Source: a virus
Length of the DNA stretch: 37,002 nucleotides
Reading direction: 5' to 3' (one strand)
Virus record (IMG/VR): IMGVR_UViG_3300010293_000017
Location: 1 to 37,002 of that record
Position 1 is the first letter of the stretch. Each line of letters starts with the position of its first letter. A model generated the notes under the pieces. It had not been told where the DNA came from. It did not search any database and saw nothing but the letters and a program-made list of their open reading frames with translations. Positions 16,229 to 26,221 of this stretch are shown piece after piece. Both the position numbers and the translations under genes were made by a program.

Positions 16229-18050
16229 ATCCGCTTACTCCTGTTTCTAAATCTTCATTGCTTACACTTACTATGATAATATCAATATTATCTGGAAATT
16301 CCATATATCCATTTGACGATATTGAGTTCATGTTAGTAAACCTAATTATATCACCAACAGATATCTTTTCATTTAATACATTTGATATTGATATATCATA
16401 TTTATTATTTATACCTTCTGGAACTATATCTATCATAGATAGTATTGATTTTTTAATTCCAGATTGTTTCCAATTAACAACATCCTCTATTGATTTCATG
16501 TCTGGTTTTTCATAATATTCTTTAGTGCTTTTGATAGACGTAATATATCTTCCATTTATACTTTTTGAAATACCATTTTGAATTATCAATCTTCTCCATA
16601 TCAGTAAACTTCCATCAGAATATATCGTACTAACATGAGACAATAAAAGTATTTTTATTGCATCTGTCGTTGTCACATCTGAGACAAATCCCATGTTTGC
16701 AATGTTGACTATGTTTAATATGTTTTGTGGCAAAGTGTCTCCATTAACGTAATTAAATATAGCTGACAGTGTTGTGGTTCTTTGATATATGTGATTATGC
16801 GGCAGATTGTGTCCCCACTCATCTTCATACAATATACAATTATGACTATCGTATGAATTAAACAATGCATTAAGTTCACTAGATGGCATTTCATACTCTG
16901 TTCTTAATGTTTGCCAATATACCAATCCAACTCCACCAACCTCCAACATAAACTCAGTTTTGATAACATAGTAATCCCAATGTAAATACAATTCAAGAAA
17001 CGTTAATATTATGCTATTACCAATAATCTTTCTATACCAGTATCTTTGATCTTCAAAGTAGGGTATCATGCTGTTTCCAGCTGGTCTGAATATGTAGATA
17101 CCATCTCTTGGTTCATCAATAAACTGAATAGCTGGATAACCATTCCCATTGTTTATCACTACAGAATAAACAGTAGGAAGTGACTCTATAGAATGATCTC
17201 CTTGAGGATAGTAAACACCTCTTTCATGTTTTAACTGTATAGATAGATCAACATCTTCAAACACAAGCATTGGTATATAAAAATATGAAGATATTTGTGG
17301 ATACATATTACTTATTAGTAAGTGTGGAATATCATAAATGTCTTTCAACATCAAACCACTATTGGCAACTTCTTGAAAATAAGATTGATGATCTCCAATC
17401 TTGTTCATGCATGATATAAGTATTCCAGTTATGTCTATAAACGATAAACTTATGTCTTTTGTTTTTCCATCAAAGGAAAATGAAGATATCTCTAAAACTC
17501 CAGTAAATATAAGCAAATTGTTATTGTAAATGTTTGCAATTGCATTATAGAGAAATGGCTGTTCTATCACATATTCATTCTCAACTGCAACATAAGGTTC
17601 TTCATACCAGTACCTAGCTGGAATAAAAACGTGTTTCATTTCAACATTATCTGGATTATATTTACATGGAAATATGTATTTTCCTTGATGATACATACTG
17701 TGAGTATTTACTGTTCTTTGAACAAATGGATTTATGAATTTTATCCATCTATTTATTTGATTTCCATTATGATCCATATCATATTCTGTTTGACCAAGAG
17801 AGTTTACATCAATAAGATCTGTCATCTCATTTAATTGAACAAGATTGTTATCAAATAAACCGATACAATGATTCAATGTAACTGAACACTTTCTTTCGTT
17901 TATCATAAGATTATCTCTGTCTATCATCTGAGATGGATCTATTGATATGTTTTTTACATAACTAGTTACGTCAGCCACAAACAAACTGTCGATAGATCCA
18001 CTTGTATTGTCTGGATTGACAAACGTTATTATCATTCTATTTTTATTCAT
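16218..18050 (-). CDS. Tail hub / tail-associated protein candidate
   Basis: The 610-residue protein is directly downstream of the tape measure, the position of the distal tail or tail-associated hub in siphoviruses. Its start (FVNPDNTSGSID...VTSYV) and the NIYNNNLLIFTGVLEISSF segment, where a hub strand pairs with a second domain, fit baseplate-hub proteins that begin with a definition of plane or offset. No peptidase motif is visible. It starts at 18050, one base into the tape-measure stop region. The function is inferred from gene order. Confidence 0.55.
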   Translation of the reverse strand: MNKNRMIITFVNPDNTSGSIDSLFVADVTSYVKNISIDPSQMIDRDNLMINERKCSVTLNHCIGLFDNNLVQLNEMTDLIDVNSLGQTEYDMDHNGNQINRWIKFINPFVQRTVNTHSMYHQGKYIFPCKYNPDNVEMKHVFIPARYWYEEPYVAVENEYVIEQPFLYNAIANIYNNNLLIFTGVLEISSFSFDGKTKDISLSFIDITGILISCMNKIGDHQSYFQEVANSGLMLKDIYDIPHLLISNMYPQISSYFYIPMLVFEDVDLSIQLKHERGVYYPQGDHSIESLPTVYSVVINNGNGYPAIQFIDEPRDGIYIFRPAGNSMIPYFEDQRYWYRKIIGNSIILTFLELYLHWDYYVIKTEFMLEVGGVGLVYWQTLRTEYEMPSSELNALFNSYDSHNCILYEDEWGHNLPHNHIYQRTTTLSAIFNYVNGDTLPQNILNIVNIANMGFVSDVTTTDAIKILLLSHVSTIYSDGSLLIWRRLIIQNGISKSINGRYITSIKSTKEYYEKPDMKSIEDVVNWKQSGIKKSILSMIDIVPEGINNKYDISISNVLNEKISVGDIIRFTNMNSISSNGYMEFPDNIDIIIVSVSNEDLETGVSGYAI

Positions 18051-21000
18051 TAGAAACCTCTCATCATCCTTTGACCTCTAACTGTTTTTTTGAATAGTTT
18101 TACATCAGACAAAACTTCTCCAGTAAACGTAGCTTGAATGTCAATATCTCCAACTTTTTTTATCAGTGCGTCAAGTTTTTTAGGCAGAATATCATTATGT
18201 GGATTAAAGCTTTGTTTTGTTTCAAGCATTCTTTGTACAGTATAAAGTATTGCTTCATTACCAGCAACTGCTTTTTTACTAAACATAAACTCTCCACCTT
18301 CTGCTTCTATGTTTACACCTTTATTATGATGAGATGCACCATATATTTTTCCACCTTTTCCAAACTTTTGTTTAGATGCAAGAGCTATCTGACCAGCTCC
18401 CATACCACCAATAAAAGCAGCTGGAATTAAACCTAATGGAAAACCAAAATCTTTCATTGCCCTCATAATGGCAGAACCTGTATTGAAAATAATTTCAGCA
18501 ATAGACATTGATCGTTTTGCTTCAGTTAACGCTCTTTCTTTTCTAATTCTTCTTTTATCAAGTTTTTCTTTTTCCTTTTCTAACCAAAGAGATGATCTGT
18601 ACTCATATTTTGCCCTATTGTCAACTCTTTTTACTTGGTTATCATACCACTCTTTTATCTTATCCATTTGCCAAGAATAGAACATAGTCCACATTTCTTT
18701 CATTGCATCAATTGATGTTTTTAGTGTTTTCTTTCTATCTTCCATGATTTCATTTTCGAGATTTATTATTTCTTGTTCGTTGGCATGCAAATCTTCATCA
18801 CTCATATACCCATAGTTAGCTTTGTTTGCATACGCATCATCAAGTTTCTGTTGCTTAACATTTTTTTCATACTGCTCTCTATTTATATCAATAAATAATG
18901 CATCAACTATTCCGCTAAATGACACATTGCCACTAAAAAGATCTCTATAAGATGATTCATTATTATGTAGAATATCTTGCATTTCAAACAATCTTCTTTC
19001 GTTTTCTTTTTTAATTGCAGACATTTTTTCGTCAAATTTCTTGATATAATCATCAGCTAAAGATTTTGCATCACTTGGTAAAAATGGAGTTAATAAGAAT
19101 TTATCTATAACAGACCTACTTGCTTTACCTAAAACAAGACTATATCCAGTTTCATAATTCATAAAATTTTCAAAAATCCACTGTTCGACAATGTTTTTCT
19201 TGCCTGTTTTGTTTCCTTCATGTTCTTTTATCATCTTTTCTAATGTTGTTATTACGTTTCCTTTAGATGATAATATACTTTCAAAATCAGCAAGAAATTT
19301 TCCAGATCCAAGTGATTGTAGTTTATATTTTTTACTACCAGATTGATAAACAATATCGTTCCCATCTATAAACAGTTTTGTTCTTTCTACCCACCTAAAT
19401 TCATTAGCATTGAATTTATCTATATCGAATGCCATGTATTGAGACATGTTAAGAAGTATCTCATTCATAACAACATCCATTTCTTTTTTAATAGAATCTT
19501 CTTCATAAGATGCTTCTGCAGATTCCATTTGCTTGTTCAACACTGTCATTATTCTTGACAATCTTTCTTTTTTGTTATTGTATATCCAGTTAACAAAATC
19601 GATAACAGCTCTGTCCCTTTCATCTTTATCAGTAATTTTTTTTAATACATCTATTCCTTTTTGAAAAAGCTCTTTTTCCTTTTGTCTTTCGCCATTAACA
19701 ATATTTGAAAAATCTTCTACATTTACACTTTCAAATCTTCTTTCATATTCATCTGTAATTACTTTAAGTAGATTTTTATATTCGTATTGACCACCACCAT
19801 CATCATCACCACCAGATCTGTTAACAATTCGTCTGCTTAAATCTTCTTTATTAAGATTAGATACAACTAAAGATGCTTTATCTATTTCTTCATCTAGTGC
19901 TGATATAATGTTACTTAATTCATGTATTTTTTTTATGTTATTGATAACGCTTTTTGGTATTTTTACTGCACTATGAACAAAAACAGTAGGTCCCTGGGGA
20001 TCAAGTATAGCACCATATTTCTCTTTAATTTTTTCTACTATACTACCTTGTGCAGCACCAACTGACATTTCATTTTTATCATCACTCATCCATGTTTTTA
20101 TCACATCGTCAAGTGCATTGTTAATGTCTTTAATAATATTATCTTTATCTTTTTTTGATAAATTGTCTGTAAAGCCACTTCTTGAAAGTAACTTACCTTT
20201 TATTACATCGCCTACCTTCTTTTTTATCTTATCTACATCATCTGTTATGTTTGTGCGTAATTCCAATATCTCTGTTTCAGTTTCTGAAGATTTTGAAATC
20301 ATTGCATTTATCTTTCCAACTATTTTAGCAATCTTTAGATTATTGTTTAATGCAATAGTTGTATTATTTATTGCATTTTTTACTCCATCCCAAGATGTTG
20401 CAATATTATCAAGAGACATTTGTTCTATTTTAAGCTCTGAGAAATATTTTGGATACTCTTTTTGTAGCTCTCCAAGATTTCTTTTCACATCTTTTAATAT
20501 CGCTACTTTTCTTGCCTCTGATGTTGTTGATTCGTCAAGTACTTTTTTGTTTTGAATAAGAGATTTTATTCTTATTTCATACATCTTCATGACTTTTTTA
20601 TCTTCTTCCAAATAACTTATAGTGGTTATCTCTATGTCTTTCATTACTTGATCTAAGCTTTCGATAGATTTTTTTGCCGCAGTTGCTTTTTCCACAAAAT
20701 CCCAAATAACGGCACTAAGAAGAGACAATGCGATACCAACAATTGGAAAAGAAAGTGCAGCTATCTTTCTTGTAGCTGTCATCTGTATGTTCAATAGTGC
20801 AGCTGCAGCTGCAGTAGCATTTAATGATTTTTTCATTGCATTTAATGCTATTGTGAATAAACCAATAGCTCCAGCTGTAACTATTACTTTTGATCCAAGA
20901 CCACTAAACACTGTAATGATTCCGTTTAGTAATCCTTGTAGTTTTATTATGATAGGTATAAATCCTTCTGACATTTTCAATGTGTTTACAACAAGTTCTT

Positions 21001-24000
21001 GTTTAAGTTTTTTTAACTTAAACTCTGCACCTTCCATTATCTCGTTCAGTGCCTCTTGTGTTGATCCATATGAGTTAGTTATCTGATTGTGAAACGATAA
21101 AAACTTTGATGTATCGTTTATACCAGTTGCAAGAGCCTTAAATGCCCTAACGTTTCCAGATATAGCCATAATCTGTCTTTCATTTGCATTTTCAAGTTTT
21201 TTCAATAGACCATACAAACCTTCTGCTTTTATTGCTGATGAATCCATTGATATTCCAAGTTCTTTTGCTATTTGTCTAGTTTCTTTAGTTCCACCTCTTG
21301 CAAAGTTTGTCATAAGTCTGTTCAATGCAGTCATTGCTTGATCTGTTTTGATTCCCTGATTTGTCATTATTGCAAGAGATGTAGATATATCTTCAAGAGA
21401 TACACCAAGCAAAGCTCCTGTACTTGCAACATTACCAAAACCCTTTCCAAGATCTTGTATTGTCGTTCTCCCATATTTGACTAACTGGAAAAACATATCA
21501 GATGCCCTAGATATGTTATCTACAGATAATCCATAGGCATTCACAACTGATATTAGGAGATCTGTAGCATCTGCTTGTGATGATAGACCAGCAGTTGCCA
21601 TTTTTGTAGATTCTTCCAATGTTCTTTGACCAGAACTACCAGTAATTTGTGCAGATTGTATTGCATACATTGCCTTACCTAAATCATCTAGTGTTTGACC
21701 GTATGTCGCAGATAAATTAAGAATGGTATTTTTAATATTATCAACTGATGCTTTTTCAAACTCATTCATAATTGATTTTAATCTTGCCAGTTCATTGTTA
21801 AGTTTTACTGCCTCATTATAGCCACTCTGTAGTTCAGATTTTATCTTATTTACAGTTCCATACGAAAACATTGCAGTAAGAACAAATGTTATTCTGGATG
21901 CAAGCTTTTCTAGAGATACATATTCTTTTATTACTTCAAGTACACCTTTTTTGTGTGATTGTTTTGATTGAATTAAGACATTAGCTCTTGCAATATGCTC
22001 TTGAGTAATATGTTTTTCTTTTTCAAGTTCAAATGTACTTATATCAAGAGAGTCTAGTTTAAGTTTATACTCTTCATATTCAAGCCTGTACTGTTCTCTT
22101 TCCTTGTCGTTTATTGCATGATTTATTTTATACTCATGCTCTTTCATTGCTGTTCTTTTCTGATCATACAGCAATCTATCTTTTCCCATAGCAAACAGAT
22201 TTGCTTCAATTTCCTCTTCAATCTTTGACTGTCTTACCATGAGTTCTTTTTTTGCAATCAATATCTGAGTAAGGTTTACCTTCATTCCTTCTGATACAAG
22301 AACTTGTTGATCTATTGTTGCCATAGCCAACTTTATTTTCTCTTCTCTTTCTATGCCAGAAAGTCTTGCTTGGGCTATTTTTTCCTCTTCGGATATTGAT
22401 TCTTTTTCTTTTTTCTTTGCCTCTGAGACAACTTTTGATGATACTTTTTTTTCTGTATTAACTGCCTCCTTGTTTTGCAACTTCATCTCAGATCTATACT
22501 CTTTTGTCAATGCAATAATTTTTTCTAGATCTGCAATCTCTTGGGACATTGCTTTAATTCTTTCTAAATGATGAGCATCATCTTTATCTATTCCGCTTAC
22601 TTGTTTAACATCAAGAGATCTGTCTGCTTTTAATTTTTTTATTTTCTCTTGATATTGTTTTAACATAATAGATATAAGTTCATCACTTTTCCCAGAGTAC
22701 GTTGATGCGACATCTTCCATTGATATACTACTAGTTGCACTTTTTGCAGAATGTAATGCCCTGTTTTTTGCTCTCCTTTGTGCAGATGTTATTTTCTTTG
22801 GAATTTCTGCAAATTCAAGCATTGCTTTTCCCATTTCTTCCATTTCTGCATCTGTTAAAAATATCTTTTCTCTCGATGAGAACTTTTTCGATATTTTTCT
22901 CAGGTTTTCAAGTGTATTGATAATAGCATCTGTTTCGTTTGTTTGAAATGTAAAACCTTCTAATTTTCTAATGTACTTATCTATAGTTTGATCATTAAAG
23001 TTTGCAGGAACATCATAAATCTTTTTTCCTTCCCGCATTGCATTAAACTCACTTTCTGAAACTATATTGTACTTTCTGTTCAACAGTTCTCTATATCTTA
23101 ATATGTCTTGTTGTTTTGCTACGCCTTCAGTAGTAAAGTTTATTAACTCTTCTTGATTCATTTTGTACGGTTTATTTCTCGTATAGAAATCAATAAGGTC
23201 TTTTTCTCTCTCTTTCAAAACATCTGCAACTTGTTTAGCTGATGCTTTATTGTTAATAAACAGTATATCCTTGAACACTTTTGCAAGATCGTCTGAATCA
23301 GCTAACACATCTGCTCTTACTCTTGCAGATTGAACATTTTTCATTGCTCCCTGAGCTGCCCTGTTATCACGATCCTCTTTTGCAAGTAATGCTTTTGCTT
23401 CTCTCATCTGAGTAAGTGTTTTCTTTATACTGTCTCTCTCTGTAATCAAAAATGCCAATTCTTGTTCATTTTTATTTAACTCTGTTTTTGACCTTTCAGA
23501 ACCACTAGCTCCAGTAGCTACCTTTTCCAATACCTTAATTTTTTCTAATAGTTCATGTATTCTTTTACCAATCTTTATCTCTTCATCTTTATATGTCATT
23601 ATCACTTTGTCTCTTACTTGTGGAGACATAGTTTTAAAAACAGTTCCTATCGCATCACCAACTCTACCAGACATTCCTTGAAAGTTTTTTATGTTTCTAC
23701 TTAATGCAGATCTCATTCTATCATTAAATGAACTGAATACTTCAACATATTCTCTTGTCAATTCATCTATATGAAGTCCTTTGATATTTCCCTCAGATCT
23801 AAGTTTACGAATATGCTCTCTTGCTCTTTTGATTGTGAGATAAATGTCTCTTACTTCACTCTCAATAATAACATCATCAGTATTTTTCATCTCTCTATAT
23901 GCGATTCCTTGCATTTTCTTGAGATTTTTGTCTGTCATTGTTTTTGGAATACTAATAGATGTCTGACTTACAGTGTTAAAGTAATCATATGGAGAACTGT

Positions 24001-24274
24001 TTTTTGACATTGCTTTTCTAAGTTCTTCATATTTATTCATTTCAAAAAGAAGATTTCTGATATATTCTATTGATTTTTGTATTCCAGATCCAGTGCTTAC
24101 GTCAAATACAACTTTATTATTCTTTAGATTGCTCAATATAGTTGATACGCCAGCAATTTCTGATAATTTATTAAAATCAAGAGATGATATAGCTGATGCA
24201 ACTCCCTTAATAGATCTTGCAAGTTCTCCAGATCCTTGAGTTTCCCAGACAATCTTTAATTTATTTTCAGCCAT
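18050..24274 (-). CDS. Tail tape-measure protein
   Basis: The 2074-residue protein is the longest gene. Residues up to about 800 are coiled-coil rich (charged heptads). The conserved tape-measure domain spans about 840-1060, with GFGNVASTGALLGVSLEDIS and ALNRLMTNFARGG-type segments. Hydrophobic helices follow at about 1105-1195. Near the end, GGKIYGASHHNKGVNIEAEG and GGEFMFSKKA match the GG...G..H..GGV.IEAEGGE motif of this family. It sets tail length; by the usual 0.15 nm per residue this suggests a tail near 300 nm. taggagcacta precedes the ATG. Confidence 0.95.
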   Translation of the reverse strand: MAENKLKIVWETQGSGELARSIKGVASAISSLDFNKLSEIAGVSTILSNLKNNKVVFDVSTGSGIQKSIEYIRNLLFEMNKYEELRKAMSKNSSPYDYFNTVSQTSISIPKTMTDKNLKKMQGIAYREMKNTDDVIIESEVRDIYLTIKRAREHIRKLRSEGNIKGLHIDELTREYVEVFSSFNDRMRSALSRNIKNFQGMSGRVGDAIGTVFKTMSPQVRDKVIMTYKDEEIKIGKRIHELLEKIKVLEKVATGASGSERSKTELNKNEQELAFLITERDSIKKTLTQMREAKALLAKEDRDNRAAQGAMKNVQSARVRADVLADSDDLAKVFKDILFINNKASAKQVADVLKEREKDLIDFYTRNKPYKMNQEELINFTTEGVAKQQDILRYRELLNRKYNIVSESEFNAMREGKKIYDVPANFNDQTIDKYIRKLEGFTFQTNETDAIINTLENLRKISKKFSSREKIFLTDAEMEEMGKAMLEFAEIPKKITSAQRRAKNRALHSAKSATSSISMEDVASTYSGKSDELISIMLKQYQEKIKKLKADRSLDVKQVSGIDKDDAHHLERIKAMSQEIADLEKIIALTKEYRSEMKLQNKEAVNTEKKVSSKVVSEAKKKEKESISEEEKIAQARLSGIEREEKIKLAMATIDQQVLVSEGMKVNLTQILIAKKELMVRQSKIEEEIEANLFAMGKDRLLYDQKRTAMKEHEYKINHAINDKEREQYRLEYEEYKLKLDSLDISTFELEKEKHITQEHIARANVLIQSKQSHKKGVLEVIKEYVSLEKLASRITFVLTAMFSYGTVNKIKSELQSGYNEAVKLNNELARLKSIMNEFEKASVDNIKNTILNLSATYGQTLDDLGKAMYAIQSAQITGSSGQRTLEESTKMATAGLSSQADATDLLISVVNAYGLSVDNISRASDMFFQLVKYGRTTIQDLGKGFGNVASTGALLGVSLEDISTSLAIMTNQGIKTDQAMTALNRLMTNFARGGTKETRQIAKELGISMDSSAIKAEGLYGLLKKLENANERQIMAISGNVRAFKALATGINDTSKFLSFHNQITNSYGSTQEALNEIMEGAEFKLKKLKQELVVNTLKMSEGFIPIIIKLQGLLNGIITVFSGLGSKVIVTAGAIGLFTIALNAMKKSLNATAAAAALLNIQMTATRKIAALSFPIVGIALSLLSAVIWDFVEKATAAKKSIESLDQVMKDIEITTISYLEEDKKVMKMYEIRIKSLIQNKKVLDESTTSEARKVAILKDVKRNLGELQKEYPKYFSELKIEQMSLDNIATSWDGVKNAINNTTIALNNNLKIAKIVGKINAMISKSSETETEILELRTNITDDVDKIKKKVGDVIKGKLLSRSGFTDNLSKKDKDNIIKDINNALDDVIKTWMSDDKNEMSVGAAQGSIVEKIKEKYGAILDPQGPTVFVHSAVKIPKSVINNIKKIHELSNIISALDEEIDKASLVVSNLNKEDLSRRIVNRSGGDDDGGGQYEYKNLLKVITDEYERRFESVNVEDFSNIVNGERQKEKELFQKGIDVLKKITDKDERDRAVIDFVNWIYNNKKERLSRIMTVLNKQMESAEASYEEDSIKKEMDVVMNEILLNMSQYMAFDIDKFNANEFRWVERTKLFIDGNDIVYQSGSKKYKLQSLGSGKFLADFESILSSKGNVITTLEKMIKEHEGNKTGKKNIVEQWIFENFMNYETGYSLVLGKASRSVIDKFLLTPFLPSDAKSLADDYIKKFDEKMSAIKKENERRLFEMQDILHNNESSYRDLFSGNVSFSGIVDALFIDINREQYEKNVKQQKLDDAYANKANYGYMSDEDLHANEQEIINLENEIMEDRKKTLKTSIDAMKEMWTMFYSWQMDKIKEWYDNQVKRVDNRAKYEYRSSLWLEKEKEKLDKRRIRKERALTEAKRSMSIAEIIFNTGSAIMRAMKDFGFPLGLIPAAFIGGMGAGQIALASKQKFGKGGKIYGASHHNKGVNIEAEGGEFMFSKKAVAGNEAILYTVQRMLETKQSFNPHNDILPKKLDALIKKVGDIDIQATFTGEVLSDVKLFKKTVRGQRMMRGF

Positions 24275-24282
24275 TAGTGCTC

Positions 24283-25551
24283 CTATTTTTCTATTTTTAG
24301 TTTTAGTTTTTTAGCAAGAGATACTATATCCTTAATTTTATCAGAACTATAGTTTCCGCTTATTTGGACACTGTCAAGAACTCTTAAATCATATCTTTTA
24401 ACAAGATTATTTAATGAGTTGACAAAACCTTCAAGGTTCACATGTTTATGTTTATATGCATATAAAATATTCGATATTCTATGTTCAATTTCTCCCTTCA
24501 TCCATGTTTGTGCATCTTTAGCTTGCATATTAGCTGTTCTAATTACTGCAAAAACATGTCTATTAAATATCTCAGTAAATATAGTTGTTTTGTATATTGT
24601 ATTTCTTTTACTGTATTTGGCAAAACTACCAAATGGTTGCAGTCTACCGTTTTTTTTAAATCTTCTCAACATTCTAATATAAATCAAAAATGCAGCTTGA
24701 AATGGTTTCATCAACACATCTTTTTCAGGCTTATTAACAAGACTTCCTGTTCTTGAGTTTCTGTTTTTCCATCCAACAGCCACTAATGGTCTATACAATC
24801 CAACTTCATCTCTTCTTTTTAACCATCCATAAATAGATCCAAGAGTTGGCAAGTCAGATTTAACATTTATTCCCCTGCTTTCTGCTTTTTCTCCAACATG
24901 AACACCATAATCCATAGCTCTGTTATAGTATCCAGCTTCCCTAACAGAACTATATGGAGATCTCATACTAAAAAACATAGTTACTGGATAACGTTTTCTT
25001 ATATGTATCATTGATATACGTAATCTTTCAATTGTCTTACCAGTAATATATTTTTCTCTTTCTTTGTAAACATCAGTTGCTATTTTAGCGAGAGCAGCAG
25101 AGTTTCTCCTGACTACATACCTGTAGACATAGTATTCTCTTTCAACACTATATGCAATTGCATTTACTATTTGAGGAGCAAAAATTCTTTTAAGAAGTGT
25201 ATTTACCCTACTGTCTTTTCTAACTTTTGTTTGAGCATATTTGAGTGCACTAAAAACATCCATTGCATTATACAATGCTCCCCTGATTATTAAATCTGTT
25301 TCGGAAGAGCTATCACCTGGAAAGTTTTTACTCCTAAATGCATCATGATAATGAGATGGATTAAGCCAGTCAAATCCATCAGTACTATATCTCTGAAGTT
25401 CTTGTCCTGACTTATCCAAATCATCAATTTGATTTAATAGATTATACAGAGTCTGTTTGCCTATTCTACTAGTTACAAACCTAGTTTTATTGCCAATTTC
25501 ATTGCTAACTAGTTTTGTCGCTTTCCTTATTATGCTCATTCTCAATGACAT
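24283..25551 (-). CDS. Tail-morphogenesis region protein, unknown
   Basis: The 422-residue, strongly basic protein sits between the chaperone frameshift pair and the tape measure, where most phages have nothing. It is helical, with no recognised domain; its C-terminal end is lysine-rich (SLAKKLKLKIEK). GAGG precedes the ATG, and its 5' end overlaps the chaperone extension by 47 bp. It may be a tail-tube or tape-measure accessory factor, or a late insertion; its content gives no preference. Confidence 0.6.
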   Translation of the reverse strand: MSLRMSIIRKATKLVSNEIGNKTRFVTSRIGKQTLYNLLNQIDDLDKSGQELQRYSTDGFDWLNPSHYHDAFRSKNFPGDSSSETDLIIRGALYNAMDVFSALKYAQTKVRKDSRVNTLLKRIFAPQIVNAIAYSVEREYYVYRYVVRRNSAALAKIATDVYKEREKYITGKTIERLRISMIHIRKRYPVTMFFSMRSPYSSVREAGYYNRAMDYGVHVGEKAESRGINVKSDLPTLGSIYGWLKRRDEVGLYRPLVAVGWKNRNSRTGSLVNKPEKDVLMKPFQAAFLIYIRMLRRFKKNGRLQPFGSFAKYSKRNTIYKTTIFTEIFNRHVFAVIRTANMQAKDAQTWMKGEIEHRISNILYAYKHKHVNLEGFVNSLNNLVKRYDLRVLDSVQISGNYSSDKIKDIVSLAKKLKLKIEK

Positions 25552-25798
25552 CTGACACCTCTATTAAAAGTTCATTCAATACTGTAGATCTATCTATATT
25601 TGTAGCTAATGCACAATAGATTTCTCTTTTTTCCTTATCTTTGACGAAACTTGCATTCTTGTATATCGAAGATCTTAAATCGGAACATATTATATCTTCA
25701 GACATAATAAGTGCATCACCATAGTCTGTTTTACTTATATCAATTCCGTTTTTTGATAAAAGTACTATTGTTTCTCTTACTAAATCTTCATCTGTTCT
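25505..25798 (-). CDS. Tail assembly chaperone extension, read by -1 frameshift
   Basis: This frame is open from about 25970 to its stop at 25505, and lies in the -1 frame relative to the chaperone gene above it. It has no ribosome binding site: the first ATG (25705) is preceded by ggtgatgcacttatt, and no start with SD occurs between 25705 and the chaperone stop. Read from a slip near 25800 it adds 97 residues, making a fusion of about 220 residues. This is the lambda G/GT arrangement, where a minor fusion recruits the tape measure. Its C-terminus is polar and acidic. Confidence 0.6.
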   Translation of the reverse strand, partial: RTDEDLVRETIVLLSKNGIDISKTDYGDALIMSEDIICSDLRSSIYKNASFVKDKEKREIYCALATNIDRSTVLNELLIEVSDVIENEHNKESDKTS

Positions 25799-26166
25799 TT
25801 TTCTTGGACTTCCGCAATCTGTTCTTGATCTTCCATTCCCTGTTGCATCATCTGTAAAACCGCATCTTTTAGCGTTTCGTTCACGATCTTCAATTGATGA
25901 ATTAAAATCTTTATTACATTTGGAGACTCGATAAAAAAATCTTTCAATATGTCTACCGCCTCTCTCAAGTTTTCAGACCAGTCTTTTCCTTCATCAGCTA
26001 ATGTAGATATAAGTTCGTTAAACGCAGATGGATCTTCAGATAATCCAACTATGAAAACGGATGCTATTGAATCATAATCTGTTTCATCAATATCTGGAAT
26101 TGATAGCATGTCAAATGTTTTGATGGCTTTCTTAATTGCTAATACTTTGTAAAGTGTGACTTTCAT
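25780..26166 (-). CDS. Tail assembly chaperone (short form, lambda gpG-like by position)
   Basis: The 128-residue protein is acidic and helical, with a coiled-coil-like C-terminus (MEDQEQIAEVQEKEQMKI). It lies between tail-terminator genes and the tape measure, and its 3' part overlaps an open -1 frame, as in gpG of siphoviruses. It should chaperone the tape measure while the tube assembles. agggagtaaaa precedes the ATG. Sequence similarity to gpG is not obvious; the call rests on position, size and the frame arrangement. Confidence 0.65.
   Translation of the reverse strand: MKVTLYKVLAIKKAIKTFDMLSIPDIDETDYDSIASVFIVGLSEDPSAFNELISTLADEGKDWSENLREAVDILKDFFIESPNVIKILIHQLKIVNETLKDAVLQMMQQGMEDQEQIAEVQEKEQMKI
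25797..25803 (-). other. Candidate slippery site
   Basis: In the chaperone frame the codons are GAA AAA GAA. The lysine codon AAA (25800-25798) can slip back one base and still pair as AAA, then reads AGA ACA GAT in the extension frame. It is not a full X-XXY-YYZ heptamer, since the following GAA pairs poorly after the shift. The upstream CAG GGA ATG (G-GGA-A) is a weaker alternative. Confidence 0.35.
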
Positions 26167-26192
26167 TTTTACTCCCTTTTTTTGTTATATTA

Positions 26193-26218
26193 AATCAAGG
26201 ATAGCGTTTTCCTTGATT
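26193..26218. promoter_or_regulatory. Stem-loop between tail-terminator and chaperone genes
   Basis: AATCAAGGA and TCCTTGATT form a perfect nine-base-pair stem with an eight-base loop. In the late transcript it lies just after the 26222 gene and 27 bases upstream of the chaperone start at 26166. No U-tract follows on either strand, so a weak terminator, RNA-processing site or translation control are all possible. Confidence 0.6.
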
Positions 26219-26221
26219 ATT

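Noticed and set aside
20118-20555. A 145-residue hydrophobic + strand frame in the tape-measure gene
   Set aside because: The hydrophobicity is a by-product of antisense to Lys/Glu-rich coiled coil; no start signals.
25834-25841. G-GGA-ATG as a lambda-like slippery heptamer in the chaperone gene
   Set aside because: The A-site codon ATG would pair badly as AAT after a -1 shift, unlike lambda G-GGA-AAG; kept only as a weak alternative to the A-run.
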